A stretch of 39,527 nucleotides of DNA from Planctomycetaceae bacterium (lineage in GTDB: Bacteria > Planctomycetota > SZUA-567): the NCBI GenBank assembly GCA_021205245.1, contig JAJPXZ010000183.1, forward strand, positions 1 through 39,527, given 5' to 3'. The notes under the pieces were generated by a model, which did no database searches, was not told the origin of the DNA, and saw only the letters and a program-made list of their open reading frames with translations. Below, piece by piece: positions 16,390-27,789 of the stretch; position 1 is the first letter of the stretch, and each line of letters opens with the position of its first letter. Made by a program: the position numbers and the translations under genes.

Positions 16390-17376
16390 CTACCCCTTTT
16401 GCGCCGCCGGGATAATGAGGTTTTCCGGCCGCGTTGTCTCTTTGCCCCGGTCGACGATGTTCAGGAGCAGCCGCGCCGCCCGTCGGCCCAGGGTATAGTT
16501 GTCGAAATGCATAACCGCCACGCCGTCCGGGGTCATGAGAACGTCTTCCCCGGTCGACACGTACACGATGTTGGACGCGGTGCCGAGCGGCATCCCGGCG
16601 TCCTCCAGGGCGATGGCGGTTTCGGGCAAGAGGCCGCGAAGCATCGCCACCCCGACTTTACGTCCACCGGTGCGGCTCTGGAAGTTCTGGAGCCAGGCGG
16701 CGTCGGGGACAAACGCCCCTTTCCAACTCACGCAGGGGATGCCGTGGGTTGCCTCCCACTCGTTGAAGAAATCGACAAACGGGACATAGACGGCGGTATC
16801 GACGTTCTGCGGCATGACCAGGACGATGCCGCCGCATTCCTCGGCCAGGAGCGTCTCGGCGATGTCGGCCGCGAACGAACGCATGTCAAAGGAAACGGTA
16901 TTCACGTTCGGCCGGGGATTGCCGCCCATGATGACGAAGGGCCGCTCCGACTGCTGCAGCATGGTGATATGTTCCTCGTCCTCGCCCGAGTCCTGGATGA
17001 TGAACCCGTCGACTTGGCGGCCATAGGCCATCTGGCGGATAATCTCCAGCTCGTGTTCGCGGTTTCGGGACATAACCAGCATGAGCCGTTCCTCCCGCTC
17101 CCACATGAGGTCGCTCACGCCGCGCAGAGACTCGTGCCAAATATCGTCGGAACGGAAAAGACTATAAGACGACGAAACAAAGGCTATTATACGGGTCTTA
17201 CCGGTGCGTAATCCGCGCGCCGCCGCCAGCGGCACATAATTCATGCTCTTGGCGATCCTGTGTATCCGTTCCGCCGTCGCCGGGGATACCCTTACCCGGT
17301 TCACCCCGGACAGGACGCTGGATGCCGTTACCGTGCTTACCTGCGCCGCAGCCGCCACTTCTTTTAACGTAACCAT
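16390..17376 (-). CDS. LacI-family transcriptional regulator
   Basis: 328 residues. The N-terminal helix-turn-helix (MVTLKEVAAAAQVSTVTASSVL, then hinge helix) is followed by a periplasmic-binding-like effector domain (IIAFVSSSYSLF; QVDGFIIQDSGE; VAVMHFDNYTLGRRAARLLL). It should bind a short DNA palindrome as a dimer and respond to a small molecule, usually a sugar or nucleotide, but the ligand cannot be predicted and no sugar-use genes lie nearby. An AGGAAGG ribosome site precedes the ATG. The gene is divergent from the ATP synthase operon, and both promoters share the 295-bp gap. The dyad at 17426-17435 could be its operator. A 180-bp space before the previous convergent gene holds only its terminator. 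Confidence 0.9.
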   Translation of the reverse strand: MVTLKEVAAAAQVSTVTASSVLSGVNRVRVSPATAERIHRIAKSMNYVPLAAARGLRTGKTRIIAFVSSSYSLFRSDDIWHESLRGVSDLMWEREERLMLVMSRNREHELEIIRQMAYGRQVDGFIIQDSGEDEEHITMLQQSERPFVIMGGNPRPNVNTVSFDMRSFAADIAETLLAEECGGIVLVMPQNVDTAVYVPFVDFFNEWEATHGIPCVSWKGAFVPDAAWLQNFQSRTGGRKVGVAMLRGLLPETAIALEDAGMPLGTASNIVYVSTGEDVLMTPDGVAVMHFDNYTLGRRAARLLLNIVDRGKETTRPENLIIPAAQKG

Positions 17377-17402
17377 ACGATCAAGCCTTCCTGGATCAAG
17401 CG

Positions 17403-17437
17403 CTGGTTTGAGGGAGATAACCGCCGGTTTAAACCAG
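17403..17437. promoter_or_regulatory. Palindromes in the lacI-like/atp intergenic gap, candidate operator
   Basis: GGTTTAAACC (17426-17435) is a perfect 10-bp palindrome. CTGGTTT (17403-17409) and AAACCAG (17431-17437) form a wider inverted pair. Typical LacI-family operators have a central CG, which is absent, so the link is tentative. Confidence 0.4.
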
Positions 17438-17605
17438 TATAAACCATGTTAAAAATATACTGTAAAACATTCCTTGTCAAGTAACCATATAGGCGATATC
17501 TCCCTGTTTTATCCCACGCGGGGGTGATAAATAGCGGAGACGGGACGGGAGGGGCGTGTTGAGGGACCGATCCGGAAAAAATTGCGGAAAATGCAAAAGT
17601 TTCAT

Positions 17606-17633
17606 TTGGATATTTTTCCCGTCGGCTTATAAT
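17606..17633 (+). promoter_or_regulatory. Candidate promoter of the ATP synthase operon
   Basis: TTGGAT (17606-17611), a 16-nt spacer and a perfect TATAAT (17628-17633) lie about 40 bp before the first gene of the operon. Confidence 0.55.
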
Positions 17634-17671
17634 GCTCCGTTTGGCCCACTGGTATTTAATAGGTATTAACA

Positions 17672-18103
17672 ATGGCGACGCCGGATAGCATGCAGGACTT
17701 TCTTCGATATCACCGGCGCATGTTCAGCCTGATGATCGGGGTGTGTTTGGCGGTTTTTGTGGTCTTGCTCGCCGTCATGCGCCATGATATGGCCTGGGCG
17801 GGCGGGTTTGCCGCCGGTGCGGCGGCACAACTCGGAAAATTCGGATTTCTTGATGTCGCTGTCATAAAAAAAATAGCCGCGGAGAAAAAAGACCCGGCCG
17901 TCACCCAACTGAAAGCCATGTTTGTCTCGCTGGCTCTCTTCGGGCTGGCGGTGGTTATTGTGTATACATTTGGCCTCAACGTTTGGACCATGGCAGCCGG
18001 GATTTTTCTGCCCCGGCTTATCTTGCTAGCCGACGCCTATATCCGCCCCAACCCCTTCGGGAACGGGACTGAAGACGCCGCCGCGGAGGAAACCGGTGAG
18101 TAG
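17672..18103 (+). CDS. atpI: ATP synthase protein I-like membrane protein
   Basis: 143 residues with four hydrophobic stretches (about 18-37, 41-58, 82-103 and 105-120), the plan of AtpI, a small protein thought to help assembly of the c ring or magnesium supply. The motif at the first TM pair (GGFAAGAAAQLGKFGFLDV) is close to the AtpI signature 'G-x-x-x-G-x-x-N/Q'. The C-terminus is acidic. It is the first gene of the operon and its stop overlaps the GTG start of atpB by eight bases. Assignment rests on size, TM count and position at the head of the operon. Confidence 0.75.
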   Translation: MATPDSMQDFLRYHRRMFSLMIGVCLAVFVVLLAVMRHDMAWAGGFAAGAAAQLGKFGFLDVAVIKKIAAEKKDPAVTQLKAMFVSLALFGLAVVIVYTFGLNVWTMAAGIFLPRLILLADAYIRPNPFGNGTEDAAAEETGE

Positions 18104-19075
18104 TGCGTGTTCGGGAATCGACCCGTCAGGTGTAATCGCCCCCGCATGGGAGCGCCATAACAGAAAATCGGGTGGCCGGTTTCGGACCGCGAGGTCCCGT
18201 CTCGCCGTTGCCGCCCTCCTGCCCTTCGTCGGCGCGACCGCCATGGCGGGGATGGAAGATCCGCCGCCGCTGCAACTCCTCGGCCTATCCTTCAACCACG
18301 CGACCATCATCCACTGCGCCATCGCCGCCGTTGCCGTCTATCTGCTGGTGCGGCTCCTGACCATCAACCTGTCGCGCGAGCACCCCCGGCGCGGCCAGGT
18401 GCTTATCGAGATGATCGTCTCGACCTTCCTTGATTTGACCAAATCCACCATCGGTCCCAATCGCGGCCCCTGGTACCTCCCCTACATCGGCACGCTGTTT
18501 CTGTTCCTCTGGGCGTGCAACATGATGGCCCTGTTCCCAGTGGGGAACTCCCACTTCGGCGGCGAGACCTTTATCGACTACAACTCGAACGGATTGTACG
18601 ACCCGGGTGAACCGTTTATCGACATGAACGGCGACGGCATCCATAACCCGGGATTCCAGCTCCCGGCGTTTGAGGAACCGACCACCGACCTCACCCTGCC
18701 CGCCACCCTGGCCATCATCTTCGTGATTGTCCTCGGCCACGGCTCGGGGATACGCTACAACGGCATACGCGGCTACCTGAAGGAGTACTTCTCGCCCGGC
18801 GGGTTGATCGGCATCGGCATGTTTCCGTTGAATGTCGTCGGCAAGATTGCGGAACTCATCTCCATTTCGTTCCGTATCTTCGGGAATATTTTCGGCGGGG
18901 CGATCATCATGTCCGTCGTCTCCGGACTGCTCTATTACTTCATCGTGCCGATCGGTATGTACGGGTATTTCGCCGTTTTCTGCGGCACCATCCAGGCCTT
19001 CGTCTTCACCATGCTGGCCACCACTTATATTTCCATGGAAGCGGCTGAAGAAGTGGAAGAAGAGGAGACGACCTG

Positions 19076-19076
<1 letters not shown>
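18096..19076 (+). CDS. atpB: F-type ATPase subunit a with an inserted acidic, Ca-site-like loop
   Basis: 326 residues, GTG start with GGAGG ahead. It forms the ion half-channels against the c ring. The key Arg is R260 in ISFRIFGNIFGG, and the last TM (TIQAFVFTMLATTYISMEAAEE) matches the usual C-terminal helix. The N-terminus (about 33-51) looks like a cleavable signal sequence; TM1 is about 70-90, TM2 131-150 and TM3 201-215. Between TM2 and TM3, on the side that is periplasmic in E. coli, residues 160-184 contain DYNSNGLYDPGE and DMNGDGIHNPG, two D-x-N-x-(N/D)-G loops as found in calcium-binding repeats of secreted proteins. I know of no such insertion in canonical subunit a. Its stop codon overlaps the next ATG by one base. 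Confidence 0.92.
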
Positions 19077-20144
<1,068 letters not shown>

Positions 20145-20161
20145 TTGACGGGAACTAGCAC

Positions 20162-21118
20162 GTGCGTAGAGCCTTTATTGCCTTCGGAATCGCCGTCTTC
20201 CTCGTCTACTGCTGGGCCTCCGTGGCTTATCAGAACCAGGTCGACGTGCCTGGCTACACGAACGTCCAGATCGATCTTCTGGGCGGCATGTCGCGGCAAC
20301 GGTGGGAGTCATCCCAGCAGGAGCAGTTCCAGCGCCTGACAGCGCTCGAGAACAAGCGTTACCAATTGCCCCTGGACGCCGAAGGCGATACCAACAGGCC
20401 GCTTACCGCCGACGATTTCGCCAGGGTCATAGCCGGGACTGAGGGCGCTCCCGTCCTGGTGCGCCTGCGTGACCCGGTGGCTATCTACAGCCTACTGTCA
20501 CTCAACTACCTGCTCCGTGATTCGGTGATGGAGTCCCCCGACCCACGCGCCCAGCCCATCTATGTCGGCGGCGGCGCCATCGACAAGGAGATGCTGGACG
20601 ACCTGCGCGAACGGGGCATCCGCACCATTACGGTGAGCGGCCATGCGCCGCCGGTCAATTTCCAGGTCGGCACGAGCCTGATGATTGCGGTCATCTTTTT
20701 CACCCTGGTCGCGGCCTTGAAGCCGGTTCTCTGGCGACCGTTTTTGGCCATGCTGGAAAAGCGCCGACGCGAACTGGAGATCGGGGCCGAAGCTGAACGC
20801 CAGAACCAGCAGGAGGCGATCCGCTTCGAGGAAGAAAAACGGAAGCGCCACGCCGAACTCGACCGGGACATGCAGGCCCTCCGCTTGGACGGCCAACGTG
20901 AAAATGCCCGCGTCGCCAACGGCATCATCCGTGAGGCGCGCGACCGTGAGCAGGAGGTCAAGCTGGCGGGACTCCGGGATATTCGCCTTCAGGCCGACCA
21001 GACCAAAAGTGAACTGGATACCCGGGTGCCGGAATTGGCCGAGTTGATGGCTGCCGCGCTCACCCCCGGCGTCAGCGGCGACACTCTCGATAACGACGCG
21101 GCTCAACAGCCGCAATAG
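20162..21118 (+). CDS. atpF1: F-type ATPase subunit b with an extra TM and extracytoplasmic domain
   Basis: 318 residues from a GTG start. The C-terminal half is a standard b-subunit: a TM helix (about 168-190), a cytoplasmic WRPFLAMLEKRRREL neck and a long charged helix rich in Arg, Glu, Gln (about 196-290) that forms the stator stalk and binds delta. Ahead of it lies a part absent from normal b: a first TM or signal anchor (about 4-22) and a domain of about 140 residues between the TMs. As the stalk is cytoplasmic and there are two TMs, this domain should be periplasmic. It contains the segments PLTADDFARVIAGTEGAPVL and DKEMLDDLRERGIRTITV, which look like an alpha/beta fold. No known domain is assigned. 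Confidence 0.85.
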   Translation: MRRAFIAFGIAVFLVYCWASVAYQNQVDVPGYTNVQIDLLGGMSRQRWESSQQEQFQRLTALENKRYQLPLDAEGDTNRPLTADDFARVIAGTEGAPVLVRLRDPVAIYSLLSLNYLLRDSVMESPDPRAQPIYVGGGAIDKEMLDDLRERGIRTITVSGHAPPVNFQVGTSLMIAVIFFTLVAALKPVLWRPFLAMLEKRRRELEIGAEAERQNQQEAIRFEEEKRKRHAELDRDMQALRLDGQRENARVANGIIREARDREQEVKLAGLRDIRLQADQTKSELDTRVPELAELMAAALTPGVSGDTLDNDAAQQPQ

Positions 21119-21129
21119 GGAATACGGAA

Positions 21130-22389
21130 ATGGCAGACAAGCCGGGTTCGTTCAGGGCCACGCCCAAGGTCTCGCGCCACACTATGGTGATGCGCCGGGC
21201 CAAGGACGAGGACGCACGCCGGGTGGCGGAGCGTGAGGACGGCGTTGTCGTCCATGACGCCGGAGCGTCGGCGCGGCTGACCGCACGCGGTGCAATTACC
21301 CAACGCATTGAGCCTGGCTCCAAAAGTGAACGCACCATGAGCGGCCGCCGGGTGGTGGTCGAGCATGAAGGCTCGGTCAGCGGGCGTTATACCCGTCTCT
21401 CGGGCGATCACGCGACTTCGGTGCGGGTAGCGGGCGGCGACACCATCATCCGCTATCAGTCGGGAACGATGGTCATCCGCCGTGGCGCGAAGCGGGTCTC
21501 CCTGCGCAAACAGATTATCTGGCTCTATGCCCTCGGCTACCTGCTGCTTTTCGGCTGTTACATGTTCTTCCTCCTGACCGGCAAAACCAGCATCACCCCG
21601 GAAGGATTCATCGAACAGGCATTTTACATGCGCCACAGTTCGGAGGTGCTTGATCTCGAACGAGCCGCCCTGGAAGCGATGCGCGGCAACCGCACCCCGG
21701 CCGAGATCCGCATGGCCCAGACGTTGCGGTTCTACGACGAGAACCACGACACCGTCCATGTGGAAAAGGGCGACCGGTTGACCCTGCTGACCGCGGCCAA
21801 ACTCGGCCACGCCATCATCGAGGACCAGCAGCGCCCGACCGACCGGCGTGAGTTCCGCGAGCCGTTTGCCATCTACCGGGAAGGCTACCTGTCTACCGTA
21901 AACTGGCCCTATTGGATGACCTTCTACAATGCCCTCGGCTTTTTCCTGCTCCTCGGGTTGTTCCTGTGGCAGCCGATCATGCATTACCTCGGTACCCAGG
22001 GCAAAAAGACGGCGGTGGCGTTACGGAACGCCCGCGACGCCCAGCAACAAGCGGCCGACTACCGCGACCAGTACCGCGCCCTCGCCGGTGAAATAGGCGA
22101 CAAGGGCGAAAAGCTCCGCGAGCACATCGCCGGAACGGTCGAGGCCGACCGCGAGTGCGCCCTTCAGGCAGCCGACCACCAGGCCAAAGCCATCACCGAC
22201 GGCGTCGAGGCGGCACTCCGCAATGAGCGGCAACAATTGACCTGCCGTCTCAGCGCCGAGGCGTCGCTGGCGGCGTGCGATAAAGCCCGCAGCCTTCTGG
22301 AAATCCGTCTTGGCCAGCGGGAACACGACATTGCCATCGACGAACTTATAACCGACATCGCGTCGTTGAAAGAATCCGCCCGCGTGTGA
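21130..22389 (+). CDS. atpF2: F-type ATPase b-like subunit (b'), two TMs, extracytoplasmic domain and extra N-terminal domain
   Basis: 419 residues. Part 1 (1-125) is cytoplasmic, Arg/Gly/Val/Thr-rich with short strand-like repeats (GRRVVVEHEGSVSGRYTRL). Part 2 is TM1 (about 128-150). Part 3 is an outside domain (about 151-260) with an acidic helix (SEVLDLERAALEAMRGNRTPAEIRMAQ cut short). Part 4 is TM2 (about 261-286). Part 5 is a long charged helix (about 290-410) rich in Ala, Arg, Glu and Gln, as in stalk subunits. It lies between b and delta, the place of a second b. The TM-plus-stalk plan is that of b', but nearly half of the protein is not found in ordinary b or b'. Overlaps the next gene's earliest possible start by four bases. 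Confidence 0.75.
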   Translation: MADKPGSFRATPKVSRHTMVMRRAKDEDARRVAEREDGVVVHDAGASARLTARGAITQRIEPGSKSERTMSGRRVVVEHEGSVSGRYTRLSGDHATSVRVAGGDTIIRYQSGTMVIRRGAKRVSLRKQIIWLYALGYLLLFGCYMFFLLTGKTSITPEGFIEQAFYMRHSSEVLDLERAALEAMRGNRTPAEIRMAQTLRFYDENHDTVHVEKGDRLTLLTAAKLGHAIIEDQQRPTDRREFREPFAIYREGYLSTVNWPYWMTFYNALGFFLLLGLFLWQPIMHYLGTQGKKTAVALRNARDAQQQAADYRDQYRALAGEIGDKGEKLREHIAGTVEADRECALQAADHQAKAITDGVEAALRNERQQLTCRLSAEASLAACDKARSLLEIRLGQREHDIAIDELITDIASLKESARV

Positions 22390-22406
22390 GCGGGCGTGGA
22401 GAAAGC

Positions 22407-23021
22407 ATGGGACAGCAGGACGTCATAGCAAGGCGCTACGCCAAAGGGCTTATCGAAGCCGCCGCCGAGGCAGGCATCGTCGATCGGGTCAGGGATGAAC
22501 TCAAGGCCCTTGCCGACATCGTCGATCCCGCGTCGGGCGCGGTCCACGTCCCCGAATTCATGCGGCTATTGACGTCGCCGACCGTGAGTCTGTCGGATAA
22601 GATCGCCCTGGCGGAGAGAATCGCCTCCGGCTCCGGCTTCGCCGACCAGACATCTTCGTTCCTGAAAGTGCTGATTGAACACGGCCGAGTCGCGCTTCTC
22701 CCCCGTATTGCCCGAGCATTTGCCGAGCAGGCGGGACCGTTGACCGGCATCTATACCGCCACCGTCCATACCGCCCGGCCGCTCCGGGACGAGCAACTGG
22801 ACAGGCTCCGGCACGCCCTCACGGAAGCGCTGGACGCGCGGGTGGTTCTCCATCAGCGGGTCGAACCGGGTCTGTTGGCCGGTGCGAAAATTGTCGTCGG
22901 CGACAAGACCATCGACGGCACGGTGCTGGGAAAATTGGAACGGCTTAGGGAACGATTGCTCACTGAAAGCGCCGCCTTCGTCGGCACCGGTGACGACGCA
23001 CCGTCGGAAAAGAAGAAATAA
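22407..23021 (+). CDS. atpH: F-type ATPase subunit delta
   Basis: 204 residues from the ATG at 22407, with GGAGAAAG ahead; the ORF track starts at the GTG at 22386, which overlaps the previous stop. N-terminal six-helix bundle pattern ([18 protein letters not shown]), then [20 protein letters not shown] and the C-terminal [43 protein letters not shown], the conserved end of delta/OSCP. It links the stalk to the top of the alpha/beta head. Its presence, with normal gene order, argues against an N-type ATPase, which lacks delta. Confidence 0.93.
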   Translation: MGQQDVIARRYAKGLIEAAAEAGIVDRVRDELKALADIVDPASGAVHVPEFMRLLTSPTVSLSDKIALAERIASGSGFADQTSSFLKVLIEHGRVALLPRIARAFAEQAGPLTGIYTATVHTARPLRDEQLDRLRHALTEALDARVVLHQRVEPGLLAGAKIVVGDKTIDGTVLGKLERLRERLLTESAAFVGTGDDAPSEKKK

Positions 23022-23064
23022 CCGTATCCAGCCGCGTACACGGCGGCATTTGAGGAAAAACAGG

Positions 23065-24825
23065 ATGGACAGCAAACTGAATCCGGAGGAAATCTCCTCC
23101 CTCATTCGCCGCGAAATCGACGGCTTTGGTAAAGCGGCCGAAGCGGCAGATACCGGCACCGTTCTCCAGAACGGCGACGGCATTGCCCGCGTGCACGGCC
23201 TGGAAGAAACCCAGGCGGGCGAGTTGCTGGAATTCCCCGGCGGCGTCATGGGCATTGCCCTCAACCTGGAAGAAGATAACATCGGCGCGGTGCTCCTGGG
23301 CGACGGCGCGCACATCAAGGAAGGCGACCCGGTGCGCCGCACCGGGCGCATCTCCCAGGTCGGGGTCGGCTACGGCCTGCTCGGCCGTGTCGTCGACGCC
23401 CTGGGCGCGCCCCAGGACGGCCTCGGTGAGATAAAGGTCGACGAGGAACGGCTGATCGAACGGATTGCGCCCGGCATAGTCCAGCGCCAGCCCGTCGCCG
23501 AACCGTTGCAGACCGGCTTGAAGGCGGTCGACTCCATCACCCCCATCGGGCGCGGCCAGCGCGAACTCATCATCGGCGACCGCCAGACCGGCAAGACGGC
23601 CATCGCCATCGACGCCATCCTGAACCAGAATCGCGGCTGGGACGGCAACCCGGAAAACCTGGACGTCATCTGCATCTATGTCGCCATCGGCCAGAAACGG
23701 TCGACCGTGTCCCGCATCATCGAGACGCTCCGGCGCGAGAAAGCCCTCGGCTACACCATCATCGTCAGCGCCACCGCGTCCGAACCGGCACCGCAGCAAT
23801 ACCTCGCGCCCTATACTGGCGTGTCCATCGCCGAATATTTCATGGATCTCGGCAAACACGTCCTTATCGTCTATGACGACTTGTCCAAGCACGCCTGGGC
23901 CTACCGCGAGATGTCCCTCCTGCTCCGCCGTCCTCCCGGGCGCGAAGCCTATCCCGGCGACGTGTTCTACCTCCACTCGCGCCTGCTTGAGCGGGCCGTC
24001 AAGATGGCGGACAAATACGTGGCTGTGGAAAAATCCATGCCCGACGTTGTCGACCTCGCCGCTGTTGAAGGCCGAAAAGTCTACACCGGCGTACCGGGCC
24101 TGTGGGCGGTTGAGAAGGAGGTAGCGGCGAATCCAGACCTGAAGAAGGCGAAAATTCGCGGCACCGGCGGCTCCATCACCGCCCTCCCCATCATCGAGAC
24201 CCAGGCCGGAGACGTCTCGGCCTATATCCCGACCAACGTTATCTCCATTACCGACGGCCAGATCTTCCTGGAGGCCGACTTGTTCTACTCCGGCGTCCGC
24301 CCGGCGGTCAACGTCGGCATTTCGGTCTCCCGTGTCGGCGGCGCGGCCCAGACCAAGGCTATGAAGTCGGTGTCTGGTTCGCTCAAGCTCGACTTGGCCC
24401 AGTACCGGGAACTCGCCGCTTTCGCGCAGTTCGGGTCCGACCTCGACGCGGTGACGAAACGCCAGCTCGCCCGGGGCGAGCGCCTGGTCGAACTGATGAA
24501 GCAGCAGCAGTATTCGCCCATGACGGTGGCGGAACAGGTGGCGGCGATTTACGCAGGCACCAAGGGCTATCTCGACAACATCCGCACCGACGCCATTGTC
24601 GAATTCGAACAGGCGCTTCTCGACTATCTGCGCGGCAACCGCGCCGACGTCCTCGACAAGATAAACAAAACCGGCGCGCTCGATGTCGACACAGAGGCTG
24701 ATCTTGGCCGCGCTATCCGCGACTATGTCGATGGCTACGCCGGAATGTACGCGGTCGACGGGACCAAACCGGCTCGGGGTCAGGACACGGGCGAGACAGC
24801 GGTTGTCAGGCCGCCCAGGAAATAG
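23065..24825 (+). CDS. atpA: F-type ATPase subunit alpha
   Basis: 586 residues from the ATG at 23065 (GAGGAAAAACAGG ahead), longer than the usual 500-515. Nucleotide-binding P-loop GDRQTGKTA, the [16 protein letters not shown] segment, and the arginine-finger region [18 protein letters not shown] are intact. Part of the extra length is an insertion of about 50 residues after [12 protein letters not shown] ([20 protein letters not shown] and on), before [20 protein letters not shown]. Another part is a C-terminal tail of about 15 residues ([19 protein letters not shown]). Insertions at that place are known in alpha of some lineages, so this may be lineage-typical. It is part of the F1 head. 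Confidence 0.97.
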   Translation: MDSKLNPEEISSLIRREIDGFGKAAEAADTGTVLQNGDGIARVHGLEETQAGELLEFPGGVMGIALNLEEDNIGAVLLGDGAHIKEGDPVRRTGRISQVGVGYGLLGRVVDALGAPQDGLGEIKVDEERLIERIAPGIVQRQPVAEPLQTGLKAVDSITPIGRGQRELIIGDRQTGKTAIAIDAILNQNRGWDGNPENLDVICIYVAIGQKRSTVSRIIETLRREKALGYTIIVSATASEPAPQQYLAPYTGVSIAEYFMDLGKHVLIVYDDLSKHAWAYREMSLLLRRPPGREAYPGDVFYLHSRLLERAVKMADKYVAVEKSMPDVVDLAAVEGRKVYTGVPGLWAVEKEVAANPDLKKAKIRGTGGSITALPIIETQAGDVSAYIPTNVISITDGQIFLEADLFYSGVRPAVNVGISVSRVGGAAQTKAMKSVSGSLKLDLAQYRELAAFAQFGSDLDAVTKRQLARGERLVELMKQQQYSPMTVAEQVAAIYAGTKGYLDNIRTDAIVEFEQALLDYLRGNRADVLDKINKTGALDVDTEADLGRAIRDYVDGYAGMYAVDGTKPARGQDTGETAVVRPPRK

Positions 24826-24827
24826 CC

Positions 24828-25847
24828 ATGCAAACCCAGGACATCAAACGCCGCATTCGCTCGGTCAAGAGCACCCAGCAAATCACCCGCGCCATGAAGT
24901 TCGTGGCTGCGGCCAAATTGCGGCGCGCCCAGGACCAGATGCTGGCCATGCGCCCCTATGCCGACGCTATCGACGGGCTGGTCAAGCACGTGGCCGAGGA
25001 TCTCGTCGGCGACGAGCACCCGCTCTTCCGGCCCCATGCCGAAGTGAAGCGGGTCGCCTACGTCCTCATTGCCGGTGACCGGGGCCTGGCTGGTGGCTTC
25101 AACTCGAACCTGTTCCGCGCCGTCACCGAGTACGTCCGTTCGAAGCGGGAGGTCGAACCGGTTTTCTTCGCCATCGGCAAGCGCACCATCGGCTATCTCA
25201 GAAAAACCGAATTCCGCATCGTCCGCACCTATCACGACGTGTTTGAAAAACTCTCCTACATCATGGCCGGAGACATCTGCGAAAAGCTGGTGGCGATGAT
25301 GTCGGAGGACGGCGACGACCGCATCGATGAAGCCTATGTCGTCTATAACGAATTCGCCTCCATGCTCACCCAGCGGCCGGTCATCCGCAAACTCCTCCCT
25401 GTCACCGTGGGCGAGATGCTGCAGCGGGAAAAAGCCGCCGACATGCCTGTCGCCGAAGACGGCGATCCTATTCTCGAAGAAATCGTTCTCGACGAAGCGC
25501 CGGACGACATTTTCGACCTTTCCGACGCCGAAGAGGAATTGATGGCAAAGCAGGGTGAGATGGAAGCGGTGGAAAAAGCCGCGCCGGTCCGCCCCATCTA
25601 CGAGTTGCTTCCCGACACCCGCACCGCCTTGGACAAACTCATGTCCAGGCGCATGGCGACAGAGATTTATCGTGGCATGCTGGAGAGCTATGCCGCCGAA
25701 CTCGCTGCTCGGATGTCGGCGATGGACAACGCCACCAATAACGCCGAGGAGATGGTGTCGAACCTCACCCTCGACCTGAACCGCGCCCGCCAGTCGGGCA
25801 TCACCATGGAGCTCCTCGACATCATCGGCGGCTCCAACGCAATTTAA
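24828..25847 (+). CDS. atpG: F-type ATPase subunit gamma with acidic insertion
   Basis: 339 residues, compared with about 290 in most bacteria. The N-terminal helix (DIKRRIRSVKSTQQITRAMKFVAAAKLRRAQ) and the C-terminal helix (SAMDNATNNAEEMVSNLTLDLNRARQSGIT) are standard and form the coiled-coil axle. The middle domain (DRGLAGGFNSNLFRAV) is normal too. The added part is an acidic stretch of about 50 residues (AEDGDPILEEIVLDEAPDDI and on) before the C-terminal helix. It begins two bases after alpha's stop. Confidence 0.97.
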   Translation: MQTQDIKRRIRSVKSTQQITRAMKFVAAAKLRRAQDQMLAMRPYADAIDGLVKHVAEDLVGDEHPLFRPHAEVKRVAYVLIAGDRGLAGGFNSNLFRAVTEYVRSKREVEPVFFAIGKRTIGYLRKTEFRIVRTYHDVFEKLSYIMAGDICEKLVAMMSEDGDDRIDEAYVVYNEFASMLTQRPVIRKLLPVTVGEMLQREKAADMPVAEDGDPILEEIVLDEAPDDIFDLSDAEEELMAKQGEMEAVEKAAPVRPIYELLPDTRTALDKLMSRRMATEIYRGMLESYAAELAARMSAMDNATNNAEEMVSNLTLDLNRARQSGITMELLDIIGGSNAI

Positions 25848-25888
25848 CGGTAGTATAAAAATGGGCGGCGCGCCGCCCGGAGGAATGA

Positions 25889-27313
<1,425 letters not shown>

Positions 27314-27321
27314 GGGACAGA

Positions 27322-27786
27322 ATGTCGACAGACAGACGAGTGGCCAGGGGCAATCTCCGCTGCCGGGTGCTGACGCCACGGCGCGCGGTATTCGACGAGT
27401 TGGTGCAGTCGGTCGAACTCAACACCGCCGCCGGCACGCTGGAGGTTTTTGCCCACTTCGAACCCACCATCGCACCGTTGGAGGTGGGGGTAATGAAGGC
27501 GCGGGGCGACGACGGCTCGGAAACGGAACTCGCCATCCACGGCGGCTATATGGACATGAACGGGCAGGTTCTGGTAATATTGGCCGACTCGGCCGAGGTC
27601 GGGAACGAGATCGATGTCGAACGGGCGCGCACCGCGTTGGAGCGGGCTCGCAAAAAATTGGCGGAGGTTACCTCCGACACCGGCGCGGACGTGCAGGTGG
27701 ATATTGACAGGGCCAAGCTGGCTATCCTGCGGGCGTTGACACGTTTGCAAATCGTCGGCGACAGCCCGCCGCCGGGGAGAAATTGA
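27322..27786 (+). CDS. atpC: F-type ATPase subunit epsilon
   Basis: 154 residues. N-terminal beta-sandwich domain pattern (LRCRVLTPRRAVFDELVQSVELNTAAGTLEVFAHFEPTIAPLEVG cut short) followed by two helices (VERARTALERARKKLAEV and VDIDRAKLAILRALTRLQI). It links to gamma and can inhibit ATP hydrolysis. The usual 'H-x-x-M/L' strand is changed to AHFEPTIAPL. It lies eight bases after beta. The last F1 gene of the operon; a glycosyltransferase gene follows after three bases. Confidence 0.93.
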   Translation: MSTDRRVARGNLRCRVLTPRRAVFDELVQSVELNTAAGTLEVFAHFEPTIAPLEVGVMKARGDDGSETELAIHGGYMDMNGQVLVILADSAEVGNEIDVERARTALERARKKLAEVTSDTGADVQVDIDRAKLAILRALTRLQIVGDSPPPGRN

Positions 27787-27789
27787 TCC

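Noticed and set aside
18573-18653. The loop in subunit a as an assembly or frameshift artefact
   Set aside because: The reading frame is continuous on both sides, the TM helices before and after fit the family, and codon use does not change.
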